From Progne subis subis (taxonomy: Eukaryota > Chordata > Aves > Passeriformes > Hirundinidae), in the NCBI GenBank assembly GCA_022316685.1, contig JAKJHU010000257.1, forward strand, positions 232,663 to 296,662: a DNA stretch of 64,000 nucleotides. Direction: 5' to 3'. Under the pieces are notes generated by a model, which worked only from the letters and a program-made list of their open reading frames with translations, did not search any database and had not been told where the DNA came from. This document shows positions 11,529-23,764 of this stretch, in pieces. Position numbers and translations under genes: made by a program. Position 1 is the first letter of the stretch. Each line of letters opens with the position of its first letter.

Positions 11529-14439
11529 CCCTAATAATGTCTTACTCAATTTCTCTGCTGTTATTTATTATTATTATTATTCCTCCCTAAGAAAAAATAA
11601 ATAATTCCTAATAATAAAAGCAAATTTTATTTGGTCTTGAAAACTATAAATAAATCAGCAAGGTTCTTCCCTGAAATAAAACAGACCTGATGAATTATTT
11701 TATATTCCCAAAGGAATTCTAAACTCATTTAGGTTAAGCTAAGATTAAACACGTCACATTGTTTGAAAATTAGTTGTAAAGAAACTAACGTAAGGAAAGA
11801 TCTTCTGATAACATGGATGAGACTGGTCATATTATATCTTATTATCAGATTAAATTCCTTTTAGGAAATTCTGAAAAATGAGAATGGCTGAATAATAAGA
11901 AATCACCTTTTGTTAGCAATAGATCTGAAGCCAATTCATTTCTAGCTTCACCTGAGTCATCACTGCTTGGTCTTGTAAGCTCCATTGCAAGTTCTTATGC
12001 AGAATGGAAAAGATGACAGTTATTGTGTTGTCTTCCTGCACAGATGAAACTATATAACTATGATTCTACATTGCCTTATACAGGCTCATAATCTGGGAAC
12101 TCCAGATCTAGAGGTTTTTGAATTTCATCTATCAAATTCCATCACATAGAACTTCAAATCCTGGAATTTTATGAAGTGCAAAATATACTACTTAGGTACA
12201 AATAAAATAAATGTTTTCTGTTATTGAATATAAATATAGATTACATTCAGTTCAATACTATTTAGAAATATCTAATTTATGTATCACCTAGATTTGTCTT
12301 GAACCCTACCTCTGAAGAGATATCTATAAGACATTTTGTCTGTGATAGTTTTTCAAGACAGAGGCCAGGAGTTCTAAATTTACAGATAAATTAACTTGTA
12401 ATCATCATCTTTTTTTGGTACACTCAGTCTGCCAGCAACTGAGGTATGTAATAAGTTAGGTATTTGTTGTTTTTTGGTGGTTTTTTTTTTTTTTTTTTTT
12501 TACAATAATGAACCAAGAATTCCAAGTATATCACGGAGTATGAATCACTGCATGATACATTGGTTTTGAGTCAAAGAGAAAGGCTATATCACAGGCTGGT
12601 TCTTATCATACACAGAATGTTAAGGTCACTTCATTACCCTGTTTCTTTGTCTTCTTGTTTACAAACTGGATCTTGTCTGTATAAAGGAGACTCTTATTTG
12701 GAAATGAATTTACTACATTATTTCTAAACTGAGTATGATTATTATTGTCTGCTATTAGCATTATTACAAGCATAAGTTCCAGGACACCGGTTCACCAAGG
12801 ATTAAAATATACCTATGAATATATGATTATAAAATGGCAATAACAACAAGTTAACCAAATTAGGTTTCAATTTTTTTTACTTTATAAAAACATGAGCTGA
12901 TAATATAGGTTCAACAGTATTGATGCTGACTAAGATCTTTTGGTATCTTAACAATTTAGAGTTAAGGAAATACTTGCATATTAATTTGGGACCCTCATGA
13001 AGAACCAACAAAAATTTCCAGCATCAGGGCATGTTCTAGTGTGTGCCCACAAATTCCTTTGCAGTTCTTCGTATTATCCTCCTAACACTCAAAAATGTCA
13101 TTGATACATGCTCTATTATTTGTAGACAACAAAGTTCCTAGTTTCTTCCCACAAGGAGTATCAGCTTATACTATATGAAAACTCAGGAAATTTTTTGCAA
13201 TAATCTTGATAAAAAACCAGACGTTCTGCATGTCTGCCTGCATATACTGAACTAATCAAATCCAACTATTAGAAACAAAAACCTGAATAGATTATAATGA
13301 TGATGTGTTACAGTGCTGTCATGTAGAATACTAACAAGAGAAGAAAGCCAGGGTTATTATGAGGCAATAACGTGCAATTTTTGATGGGGAAATGTCTCAA
13401 AAATTAGCCAAAATTGTTCTTCCCAATCACAAACCAAACCTCCAGATACCTGCAGCAGCTGACCCAATAAGAAGGTAAGTGGTACTACGTGTTGGGAAAG
13501 AGACATACAGAGCACAAAGCCATCAATCCTGTTTCTAGGCAGTTTTGGGGTTAATTCATATGGGAAAAGCTTAGAAATTATGGGGAAAAAAATTAGTATT
13601 CATAGATGTTAAATGTTGAGGTTTTTCTTCTTCCTTTATATTCCATGAATCTTTGGTGAACCTGTGAGCAGGATTTTCTTTTTCAGGGTAGAGTTTTTGC
13701 CATTCACAATCAACCACTAACATCATTGTGAAGGAGTTCACAGATGTCAAGATCTGTTATGCCAGTAGTTTTAGTATGATTAGGAAATATTTGCTCAGTA
13801 CAGAGATCCAGCCTGTCACTTCTGGAATGGTGTAGTGCTTTCCTGACAGGACTAAAGTGAAAAAAACACCCTTTCCTGAAGGACAAGGCGCTTTAAAGGA
13901 ACTCTAAAGTTGTACCTGTAGAAGAACTGAAATGTGCTAATGGTAATTTCCTTTCTAGTACCACCTCAAATAGTACACTTGTCCCTGCCATGCTGAACAG
14001 CAAATGCCAAAACGCCACTTTACAGTCCTGGACAAAAAGCTCTGCTTTTAGCCAATTTGCTGAACAATGGACCTAGGAGATCAGCAGCAATAAGAAGCTT
14101 GAAAACAACAGTGAGGAACTGAGTTTCCTCTTGTGCTGTTCTTTGACACTTTTCATGTCTCTTTGACATGATGCACATATTTTAAAAATACATAGATAAT
14201 TTCAAAGTTGTGCAAAGACTCCAACCAACTTAGGTACCAAAGAAATCCCTCTCACCTCTCATGTAAGAACATGAGCCTCCTGATACACAAAACAATGGTA
14301 TTGTTCTCTAACCAAAATTTTAACTATCCTCAGTGATAAGAAAATTTAAAACACACACAGGTGTACACAAGAGTTCTAATTGCCATATTTGTCAACAAAT
14401 AATAAAAATAAATATTTATCTTAAATACACAGAATGAAG

Positions 14440-14577
14440 CAAATAAACAAAACCCCCTAAAACAATAAAAATAACCCCCCCCAAAACAAAAAACGACCCC
14501 CCCCAAAAAAAACCCCAAAAAACAAACAAAAAAAAACCCCACAAAAAAACCCCCACAAAACAAACAAAAAAACCCCT
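14440..14577. repeat. A/C-rich simple repeat with C clusters
   Basis: About 138 bases of almost only A and C, including C8 clusters (near 14475 and 14497) and CAAA units. On the minus strand it translates as Gly/Phe/Val-rich nonsense. Confidence 0.9.
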
Positions 14578-16295
14578 ACTTTTATTTTAAAGAGAAACTG
14601 CATGTCTTTATGTTAGACTTATTCTGGAATTATTTTTGTACTTTACAGAGTAAAAATCATTAAGGATTACCTTATTCATGGAACAATATATACCACAAAT
14701 GAAACATCAAAAGAATAGCCCTCTGTAGCAGATCACATTGTAATGCTTGCAACTACATTGCTACAGTTTAAGATTCTTGTACCTATATCTTCATTTTACA
14801 GGCAAGGTTGATAATAACTGTGCATATAATATATTTTATTTGGATTTGTAGCAAGCCTTTGATCAAGTTTTACATGACAGGCCTCAGCTTAAAACTATGA
14901 GCTTCAGAGATCCAGATTAAGACACAAAAAAGTAAAAAGAGCTAGCTAGAAAATAGACTCGTGATTGTGTGTGGTAAAAAACCCCAAAACTTACAGTGGT
15001 TTAATTTAGGTCAGTGTTCACATCGTAAAGTGTTAACCCTTGAAGAATGTGTGAGGTAACACCTAACTAGCTGCCATAAATGCAAGGGTGACACAGAACG
15101 AACAGAGAGGGACATGGCACAACCCACACCAGAGGGTGTGAGGGGCACTGGGGTACATCCTCTTCAGGAAGTACAGACACCTGTTCTCAGAGATGATTTC
15201 AGTGGCACTGCTGCACACAGGGGTGACAGTAAATACATTAGGCAGTCTCAGTTTCTGACTGAACACCATATTACCTCTATGAAAAGCTGTTATCTCTGTA
15301 TGTGCTTAAAATACAGGCTTTCCTGCTCATGTTCTCACCTTCTCATGAGCAGTGTGTTCTCATTCACAAGGCCTCTAGTAGTGTCCCATATATTCTGCTG
15401 TGGGGTAAGGAGGGAGATAAGTATATATTACATCACTCAGTTCTCTCTGTGAGAATATCATTCAGTGAGCTGGATAAATTTTTTTTAGTATATGGCACAG
15501 GAAAAAATTATGTCAAAGTCTACAACCCTTCAAAGTTGTTTATAATTGTTCTATAGAAGTAAAACAATTCTGTTTCTCACTTTTGTGAATTGTTTCAATG
15601 TAATTATTAACTTGATAAATCTAAGTGTAGAAATGTAAATAAAAGCAGGCCAATTTTAAAGAGATGTAGAATTCATTGATTTAATTTGTCAGTACCTAGT
15701 TCTTAGAAAAAAAATAATTCTGGTTTTTGTGCTTAAGCACTAATCAAAGATCAACTTTAGCTTAAAAATTTGTTCTATATCTCATATGTTCACTGTATAC
15801 TGAATGTTTCTAATATTTTTTTGTCCTACAACACTCCTGAAAACTTTCTTTCCAATAGCAGGACTTACCTCCATTATTTCCCTGAAATTAACTGTTACAA
15901 ATAGAACAGAACAGAATAAAATAGAATAGGCTGGAAAAAACTTTTAAGATCATTGAGTTCAACCATAAACCAAATACTGCGAAGTCCACCACTAAACCAT
16001 GTCCCTGATCAGCTCATCCACACACCCTTTATATGCCTTCAGGGATGATGACTCAACCACTTACCAGTGCAACCCATTCCACTGCCTGACAACCCTTCCA
16101 GTGAAGAATTTTTTTCTAATACCCAAATGAAACCTTTCATGGTGCAGCTGAAGACCATTTCCTCTTCTCCTGTTGGCTGCTACTTATGAGAACAGACCAA
16201 TCCCCACCTCATTACAACCTCCTTCCCATAGTGTTACAGACCATTAAGATCTCTCCTGAGGCTCTTATTTTCTTTGCTAAACAACCCCAGCTTCC

Positions 16296-16710
16296 TCAGC
16301 TGCTTTTCATTGTTGTCCTTCTCTGGATGTGTTCCAGGACCTCAATGACTCTCTGTATGGTGTAGTGAGGGGCCCAGAACTGAACACAAGATTCAAAGCA
16401 CAGCCTCACCAGTGCTGAGTACAGGGAGACAATTGCTGTCCTGGTCCTGCTGGGCACAATATTGATGATACAGGTCAGAATGCCATTGGCCTTCTTGGCT
16501 ACCTGGACACACACTGGCTCATGTTCAACCAACTCCATGTCTTTTTGCACTAGGCAGCTTTCCAGACACTGTTATCGAAGCCTGTAGTGCTGTGTGGTGT
16601 TATTGCGACCAAGGTGCAGGACCTCATAAGATTGGTATTGGTGCCCCAATCCATCCTGTCCACACCCCTCTATAGAGCTTTTGTACCCATCCAGTCCCAC
16701 AGACTTGTGC
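16296..16710 (-). pseudogene. CR1 ORF2 C-terminal region joined to the pre-palm linker
   Basis: Minus-strand translation gives, in order, HKSVGLDG (16686-16709; the family has HKSMGPDG just before the palm), then a GVDRMDWGTN-like stretch, VLHLGRNN (16599-16622), AKKANGILTCI, RTAIVSLYSALVR and CVQFWAP (all within 16550-16296). In an intact CR1 about 200 residues containing the catalytic aspartates lie between the first and second items. They are absent here, so the copy could never have encoded an active polymerase after that deletion. Several frame changes are also present. Confidence 0.8.
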
Positions 16711-16872
16711 ATGCAGCAAGTCTCTGAACATTCTTTCCTGGATTATGGGACTTCATTCTGCTCCCCACCTCTATCTTCTGGTTTGGGGGTCTGGGTATTC
16801 AGAGAAAAGCTGAGTTTTAGTACTAAAGACTGAGTCAAAGAATCATTAAGTACTTCAGCCTTTTCCTTACCC

Positions 16873-17320
16873 TTAACATGATGAGCCTTCATTAAGTATT
16901 TCAACCTTTTCTTCATCCATGATAGGATGTTTCATCATGCACCCAATAAAATATGGAGATTTCCTTAGCCCTCCTTTTGAAACTACTATATATACTGAAA
17001 GTTTTTTGGTTTTTTTTTTATTGTATCTTACAGCAGTAGCTAGGTTAGGTTCTGCATCTTTTACCTGGTTGTGTGGTCTATAACAGAATTCCACCACGAT
17101 ATTTGCCTTGTTAGCCTTCTCCCTGATTCTTACCCATAAACACTCAATGCTATTTGTCACCATCAATAAACTCTAGAGAGTCAAAATACTCCCAAACATA
17201 CAGGGCTGCCCCATCACCTCTCCTTCCTTGCCTATCCATTCTTAAGAATTTTTAGCCATTCATTATCACACTCCTGTTGTAAGTTGTCCCACCATGTTTC
17301 ATTGATGGCTACTATATCAT
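16873..17320 (-). pseudogene. CR1 ORF2 endonuclease start and linker, broken
   Basis: DIVAINETWWDN (17283-17318) is the early endonuclease motif containing the catalytic glutamate (family: DIVAITETWWD). It is followed by an ALYV-like word and ECLWVRIREKANKANIVVEF with CYRPHNQ (within 17166-17060; family: LWVRIRGKANKADILVGVCYRPPNQ). The frame then jumps into linker sequence KGGLRKSPYF and MDEEKVEILNE, skipping the GDFN and SDH blocks of the endonuclease. At least one stop and frame change lie between the first two pieces. The identification rests on several ordered motifs, so it is firm despite the decay. Confidence 0.8.
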
Positions 17321-17343
17321 CATTTTTGCACTGAACACTGGCT

Positions 17344-17574
17344 TCAAGATCTTTCAATTAACCCTGCTAAGTCCTGTGCAAAGATCCTTTTCCCCCTTTG
17401 AGACAGGTTTACCCTATCTGTTACCAGCAGGCCAAGCATCCTGTAAACTGTCCCATTATCACAAAAACAGGAGCTGTAGGATGGGGAGTCTGTCACACCA
17501 TTGTCTTTCTTCATCACAGGCTGTGGGGGAATCTCTTCTCCAGCACCTAGAACACCTCCCCCACCTTGTTTCAT
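17344..17574 (-). pseudogene. CR1 ORF1 tail (esterase-domain end)
   Basis: The C-terminal part of this 76-codon minus-strand frame reads VTDRVNLSQRGKRIF then AQDLAGLIER. This matches the end of the SGNH/GDSL-type esterase domain that CR1-like LINEs carry in ORF1, where DxVHLS...GK...LAxLI is typical. The presumed catalytic His of the D-x-x-H pair is Asn here (DRVN). The N-terminal 35 codons, with a Gly run, are not recognisable. The assignment is from memory of the family, not from an alignment. Confidence 0.55.
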
Positions 17575-17979
17575 TTTGGTGCCTGCAGATTACTCATCTC
17601 AGTTTTTTCCTCATTCCCCTTTATGCTCTGCCCCTTCTAAAACATGTTTTCCCCAAGGTACCACCACCTTGGCTGTGGGCTCAGCTGTGCCTTGCAGTAA
17701 GTGATTTTGGGAGCTGGCTGGAAGCAACTGTACTCTTCCAAGGGCCTACCTGCAGCCCCTGAAAATCAGCACCTGGACACCTTCAGCTGGAGCTCATTTA
17801 TTGCCAGTGAAGAACACATAGGCATAGTAATCCAACATAATTGTGAAGCTTTATGTTGATTGCATGCACAGACCCTTTGTAAAATAAATGTGTGTAACAT
17901 AAAGATGAACTGTGCCCATGAGATTTGGTGAAGATTTCAAATGTGAAATGAAGTAAAATTCTCATATACTTCATGATAC

Positions 17980-18001
17980 TTCTACTTCTACTGAAGTAGA
18001 A
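17980..18001. repeat. Perfect short inverted repeat (hairpin)
   Basis: TTCTACTTC (17980-17988) and GAAGTAGAA (17993-18001) are exact reverse complements separated by TACT. It is followed by A-rich sequence. The stem is AT-rich and there is no U-run terminator context; no RNA gene is implied. Confidence 0.7.
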
Positions 18002-18803
18002 AAAAAGAGTAAATAATCCCTTTCTCCCCTGAATTTTTCTTGACAAAATGCATTTGAGTCCTTATCCTGAACACCATAAATAGTTCTCCTTATCATCAGA
18101 TGCACATGATTTTGATTATTCATTAAAGTGTGAATATTTAAACATTTTATTTTTTAATCCTACCCATCCTACATGTTTGTTCACATAGTAATTTTTTTCA
18201 TCCAAATGACATCATGTCATAGTGATGTTCATTGACCAACTAATATTTCCTCTTTATACCATGAAAAATTCTATATTCCTTGCTTTTCATTCTATCAGTT
18301 TTCAGTACTGCTGGTTGCTTATCAGTCCTTCAGCCTGTGAAAAATGATCATACTTAACTATTTAGTGTGCTTTTTATTTTTTGTTATTGTATATGTGGGG
18401 TTTTTTTCATTAATTATCAGCCAAAACTGCACTGTTCCCCTGCATTTCTCAAATGCCTCTGCATAAATCTCTCTGCCTTACAATCTCCTCTTTATGCTAG
18501 GGATATATTACAGTTTCTCAGACAGAATATCTGCAATTCTACTGAGGTTAATTATTTTATATATGTTTTCTTAGAAATTATTTTAGAGTATATTCATTTG
18601 GATTTCTTTTAATCATGGAGCAGATGCTTTCACCTCAGAATTTCCACATGATCAATGTCCTCAATGTTCTTAAAAGTAAAGGAACAGCAATAAACAGAAT
18701 ATGGAAATTAGCTCACTTAGACCCAAAGCCTTTGCTTATGTTATTGCACACAAACCTGAGGCGTTTTAATAATTTAAACATGGCTGACATTGCCCAGTCT
18801 GCT

Positions 18804-18900
18804 AAAAAAAAAAAAAAAAACAACAACAACAAAAAAAAAAACCAAACAAACAAAAAAAAAACAACAACAACAAAACAAAAAAAAAAAAACCACCCACCAA
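18804..18900. repeat. A-rich repeat with (CAA)n and (CAAA)n units
   Basis: A17, then CAACAACAAC, A10, CCAAACAAAC and similar blocks. Reading frames across it are artefacts. Confidence 0.9.
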
Positions 18901-19864
18901 CCCTGCAGAATGCTTAATAGCACAGGCCACAGAATATTGTTCTATTCATACACATAAAATAATTGGAGGAAGAAATTTTTCAAAAGAAAAGCTTTGTGAG
19001 GACATTGTAGAGATAATTGATTAAACCTCTCCTGCTCAGTAGGATAAACTGTAATTTTTTAACAAACCCAGCAGAAATTATTAAACTTATTAGGGAAGAA
19101 AAATAATTTCAATCACTAGCCACCTGAGCTTTTTGGACAGAAAATCCCTGGGATATAATGTTAAAATTGCAGGGGTCAGAAAGAATTGGGAAGGATTAAA
19201 AGCCAAGAAAACAGAAAAAAAAAAAATGGAGGGAGGAGAAGGAAAGAAGCAATTTAACCATCAGATTAAATGCAATTCTGAGAAAGGACTACAAAGATTT
19301 CAGGACATAATGAGTGAAGAAAACAATTTTCAGTAAGATAGGAAATTTTCTCTTATAGTTTCATTTTTTATAGTATTCATCAAGTCCATACTTTGCATGG
19401 GTTTTTGGAAACAGACACTACCTAAAGAAAACATTGCATCCTCTCAACATGTTCTCCTCTTAACTATATTAACCTGCAACATCTCAAAGCTTCCGATGTC
19501 TCATGTAAAAGGGACAATATTAGAATTTAAAAATCAAAGTTATTTTTGATACATTTATGGTAACTTTTGAGCCTGAAAAGCAATCACATGGCAAAGCTGT
19601 CTTGCAGCCTTCCTTTTGATTTTCATTGGATCCTTTCCCCATATTTACAAATATTAATTCAAAGAGACTAACAAGTTAACATTTATTCAGGGACAGCAAA
19701 AAATGAGGTCTCAAATATAGACACATATAAACAACAAAATGCTTTTTAATCCCAATCTGTAGAAAGTGAGGGACAACTAAAGCTTCAAAGCAAAGCACAA
19801 GAAGTTTTCAGAAATTTGTCCATCAATCTAAGCCTCTGAACAATGTCACTCTATCTTGCTGTCA

Positions 19865-20222
19865 ATCTTGAAACCAGTCGGGGACTTCCTGAGTTATGGC
19901 AAACTCTGCAATCATCTCCTCTGAATCCCTAGGAAAAGTATTTATTTCCCTCACCTCAAGGAGCTGTAATGCATCTGTTCCCTGCTTTTCTGAGATATCT
20001 GTTGTTCAGAAGAACTGCACTCTTACCTCAGGAGCTGTCACTTGTCCCTTTTTTGGCCTCTCTCACCCTGTCCCTAGCTGCAGGTGCCTCACCCTGGTGG
20101 GCAGGTGCCTAAGTGGACTGGGAGCAGGCAGAAAGCACCACATTCTCCAAACAATTCCATGTGATTCAGAGTGCAGGAACATTACTTTCTGTGGGCTTGC
20201 CCCATGCTTTTTGAAGAAATAG
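19865..20222. other. Unclassified GC-richer segment with open frames on both strands
   Basis: This block stands out from its AT-rich surroundings, with its GC-rich core at about 20040-20140. On the plus strand there is a 108-codon open frame (19896-20222) with many Cys and Ser and no domain I recognise. On the minus strand a 45-codon open stretch at 19999-19865 reads like ordinary soluble protein (it contains EVREINTFPRDSEEMIAEFA) and ends at a TGA. It could be an exon, a diverged retroelement piece or chance. I do not assign a function. Confidence 0.3.
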
Positions 20223-20908
20223 TACATGAACAGATCAGATATGCCCAGTTACAACCACATAATTACATATTTTCATGGATATATTTCTAGAAATAATGCA
20301 TGAAATTGAAGATATGTGAAAAGTTTCAAAGAAACAGTTCTGTCCATTTACTTCAGGAGATGCGGTTAGGCCACTGTGATCAAGGTATTTTATGCTGACA
20401 AACCAGAGTTCATTAACAGTACATTGAATCTTCCTTTTTTTATACTTCCCCAATTTCCCTTTACACAAATTATAGAATTTTGAGGCTAATGATGGATATA
20501 GCACAGCACAATCGTTATTCACTGAAGTCTGTTTCAGCAAAGAGGCTCCTACATGCAAACCCACGGAGAGTCATGGATGATGGGAAAAAAATACAGAGGA
20601 GAAGCTATTTTGTTTTTCATATTCAGCCTAATTATCAGTATATAATGAGGTGGCAGACTCACTGAGTACCAAGTGTACCTGTGGAGAACAGAGTCCATTT
20701 TCAAAATTTAGTCTCAGTTTAGTGAAATTTATGAAGCTGAGAAAAAGATGAAAGAAGTAATAGCCTGGAGAAGAGAAGCACATAGCCTTGAGAAGAGAAT
20801 CACAATCTGTAATGATTTTCCTTTAAAAGAAAATAATTATGGTAACAAATATTTGAAGAATAAAATATCGCAGCCTGAATATTTTTAAGTACATATTTGA
20901 TAAGTATT

Positions 20909-21016
20909 TAAAACAAAACAAAACACAAAACAAAAAACAAAACAAAACCAAAAAACCAAAAAAAAACCACAAAAAAAACCCCAAACACAAACCCAAACAA
21001 ACCAAAATAAAACAAC
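20909..21016. repeat. A/C-rich simple repeat
   Basis: (AAAAC)n followed by CAAAAAACC and ACCCAAAC-type units over about 108 bases. The minus strand gives a Phe/Leu/Cys-rich artefact frame. Confidence 0.9.
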
Positions 21017-21347
21017 AAATTACTTAATTCTGGTTACATACCTCTCTTATGAATTTGTTACATTCAGGTTATGGAATACTTGAATTCCCACCAATAACAG
21101 AAAAATTCTTGTGGGCAAAAAGAATTCATTGTATATGCAAAGCTGAGAATTGATTGTCAGTCTCATTAAAAACCCTTAACAGTGTAATCAAAGAACTGTT
21201 ACTCCAGTTGCATTGATTTCAACATTTCTAGGTCAAATTGGATGCAGGTAGAACAATGTATACACAAGCTCTATAGAATCTGCTCCTCCTTTGGGGCTAT
21301 GCTCAGCCTTCTACTTCTCTGCATTCTGTTGTCAATGGCATCAGTTT

Positions 21348-21362
21348 GGGGGGGGGGGGGGG
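21348..21362. repeat. G15 homopolymer
   Basis: Fifteen consecutive G on the plus strand, followed by TGGTTAGG. Long G runs are uncommon in such AT-rich DNA, and the exact length may be affected by sequencing error. Confidence 0.85.
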
Positions 21363-21569
21363 TGGTTAGGTACTAAATCATCAGTATAACAATGACGAAG
21401 GATGTATGGTGCTAGGTGTTAGTGGTTTCTTTCTCCACCCTCTAGCATTCACATAGGTTTGTTTTTTATACATATATTGTCACAATCCACATCTTCCTTT
21501 TACCTGCAAGTGCATCATACATCTGAATTTACTGTATATGCTGTGATTTATGTGTAATGGACACTTACT

Positions 21570-21571
<2 letters not shown>

Positions 21572-21600
<29 letters not shown>
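21572..21600. repeat. T29 homopolymer
   Basis: Twenty-nine T in a row; the minus strand gives a poly-Lys artefact frame. Confidence 0.9.
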
Positions 21601-23764
21601 GTCACCTCTATAACTGTTTTTTTCCTCATCTCCCCTGGCTTCATTTCTTTGAGGACCAGTAGCTGAATGATGGTGAGTGGCTTAGGGATGGTGGGCTCTG
21701 CTGTCACCTGGTGCCTGCATTTTACAGACCTCTGTGATCACCCTGTGCCTCCATTTGCACACCTGTTCTAGGTTTGTAGCCTGTCACAAGCAATTGCAAT
21801 AATGTTGTTACTGGGTTACAATGCTAGAGATTTGTGATACAGGAATTTCTGATCCAGTTTCCCATTGAGCAAAAATGTACTTTCTCACAGAAATGATACA
21901 GTACTTTGTCTAAAAAATAAATATGTGACTGTTTTGACAACGATTATACTGACTCTTCTAATTTCAGTATTTTTTCCCTCTAGTTGACTCTGATAGCCCA
22001 CTATTTTTTAATGGGAAAATTTAACCTGTTAATAGAGAATTAAAAGAACTTTTGCCAATGATATCCCATAGATTGTCAAATAAGCCTTCCAAAACTGAAT
22101 GCTATATTATATTTCCTCATAATAATTTTTTTGTTATTTGATTTAGTTCCTCAAAAATGTAAAAATCCTATGATAAATGGATTTACTGAAAGTTTCTAAG
22201 ATCTATTATCATTGTTATGAATCCTTTTTTTTTTTTTGTTAGACTTAATGTCACATTTATTGTCCATGTTTACATAGGTGTGAATTTTAAAATACAAATT
22301 TTATTTATAAAACCTCTAAATCAGCAGTTGACCAGCAAATACTGTATGTTTTATTCAATACTTTTGTTTTATATGATTGTTGGGGGTTAAGTTTTCAAAC
22401 CAAGACAATGATCTTTATGCTAATGTCCTTTTATTGAACATGATTACTCTTCAAGACACAGAAGTACTTTAGTCTAACTATGAGGATTCCAATTGAATTA
22501 ATTAAAGTGGTCACATTCCCTGCTGTGGTTAGACAATGATTTTGAGCACCACAGTGGCCCTGTAGAATACTTGTTGTATAAACTGAAGTTAATTTAAAAA
22601 GTTTCAAGATAAAACAAAATAATCCTTCATATTTTCTAAGTCACCTATAGTATTATTTTAACGGCTCTACACTATGCTTTCAAAAATGGATGCACTTTCA
22701 GAGATTTTTTTTTTTAATCACTTTGCCATGGTGATAAAGAAAATCTTCAAGATTACAGTCCTTGGTTCAGAATATTAGAGAGACTCTGAAATAAGAAAGT
22801 CAATGCTTATTAGGCAAAGGCCTCACAGAAAAGAGGAAAATCATGAAAATAAAGATAAGGCAAACAACAGGAGGTTGTTTGTTGAGCCTAGTGACCTTAT
22901 TTGCTGCTCTTAATATGCTAAAATTGTGCCAATCACAGAAAAATAGAGGGAAAAAAAGTCCTTTAAAATTCAATATTTTCAGCACAGTGGTTGGATATTA
23001 TTGGATTTTCTTTCCTGTGTCTATTCTCAACACTTTTACTTTTTTCCCTCAGGGTAATACTTTAAAATGCAACTTGTTGTAAGCTAAAATGGAAAAAACC
23101 TCACATGATTATACATGGGTAAGTTATTGCTACTGACATGTATGCAAACTGCTAACTAGTGCTGTGTTCCCTTCATGCAGTCTGCGTTATTTCCTTGACA
23201 AACAGCACCAAAATTACTGAGCAAGAGTGAAATACAGCCTTGAACTTGTCTCAGAGCTTATTAAATATTTAATAAGTAATAAGAATCCATCAAAGAATGG
23301 ACTTTCCCTTACCTGTGACAGCTGGAGGCAAGAATTGTTTTACAACTTATCCTGAAAAGAGATTCTTTGTGAAAATGACATGAGCATAAGAAGCAGGAAA
23401 GAGGAAAAACACTATTGTTAACATTTAAATATGGAGTAGTCTATGAATAGATGACTTATTTGCTTTTATTATTATGGGGCCCCAGGAACTAGGAACTATA
23501 GCTGCAGACACAGTTTTGTGCATTTATCTGTGTGTATGAGTGGTACAGTATGAGTTGAGTAACATGGAAGCCTTTGATCCAGTTTCAGCTGAAATTTCAT
23601 CCTTTCTGCTTCTGCTACCAACTACTTAGATACCATAATAGCTGAAGTGTTTTAGAGCTGTTACTTTGAATGTAATTAAGAAGGAAAATGTAGCTCGTTC
23701 CTACTTTTGATGAAACACACATACATACAGTCAGCATTGCTTGTAACTATCCTTCTCCTGAATA

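Larger units (their letters stand above)
8803..15899. other. Long unique AT-rich stretch with simple repeats
   Basis: About 7 kb without a supported gene or transposon. It holds T/G-rich tracts (10515-10556, 11415-11528), a T22 run around 12480-12501, and an A/C tract at 14440-14577. A slightly GC-richer patch lies at 15060-15240. The 119-codon frame at 10298-10657 crosses the T/G tract and has no domain that I recognise. Confidence 0.55.
15900..17780 (-). mobile_element. Internally deleted CR1 LINE, minus strand
   Basis: The longest transposon in the window. On the minus strand, 5' to 3', it carries the end of ORF1 (esterase tail, about 17460-17344), the start of the ORF2 endonuclease (17320-17060), the linker before the polymerase (17040-16686), the region after the polymerase palm (16680-16296) and the 3' UTR (to about 15900). 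Two blocks of ORF2 are missing: the endonuclease core after the CYRPHNQ word, and the reverse-transcriptase palm between HKSVGLDG (16686-16709) and VLHLGRNN (16599-16622). The left end has an AATAGAACAGAACAG-like run, a variant of the CR1 terminal repeat. The 5' limit is approximate, since the last 200 bases are only weakly CR1-like. Confidence 0.9.
17781..19864. other. Unique AT-rich DNA with one A/C tract
   Basis: No gene is seen. It contains a 9-bp-arm hairpin at 17980-18001 and an A/C tract at 18804-18900. The Lys/Asn/Gln-rich frame at 18615-18917 is produced by that tract. Confidence 0.6.
21017..23764. other. Unique AT-rich DNA with G15 and T29 tracts
   Basis: No gene or transposon is recognised. 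Homopolymers: G15 at 21348-21362 and T29 at 21572-21600. The remaining sequence is AT-rich with short, meaningless frames. Confidence 0.6.

Noticed and set aside
17376..17762. 128-codon plus-strand frame, one of the longest non-repeat frames
   Set aside because: It is antisense to the CR1 ORF1 tail and the GC-richer CR1 5' part, whose minus-strand motifs are meaningful.
18615..18917. 100-codon frame with Lys/Asn/Thr-rich end
   Set aside because: The end is the A/C tract at 18804-18900.
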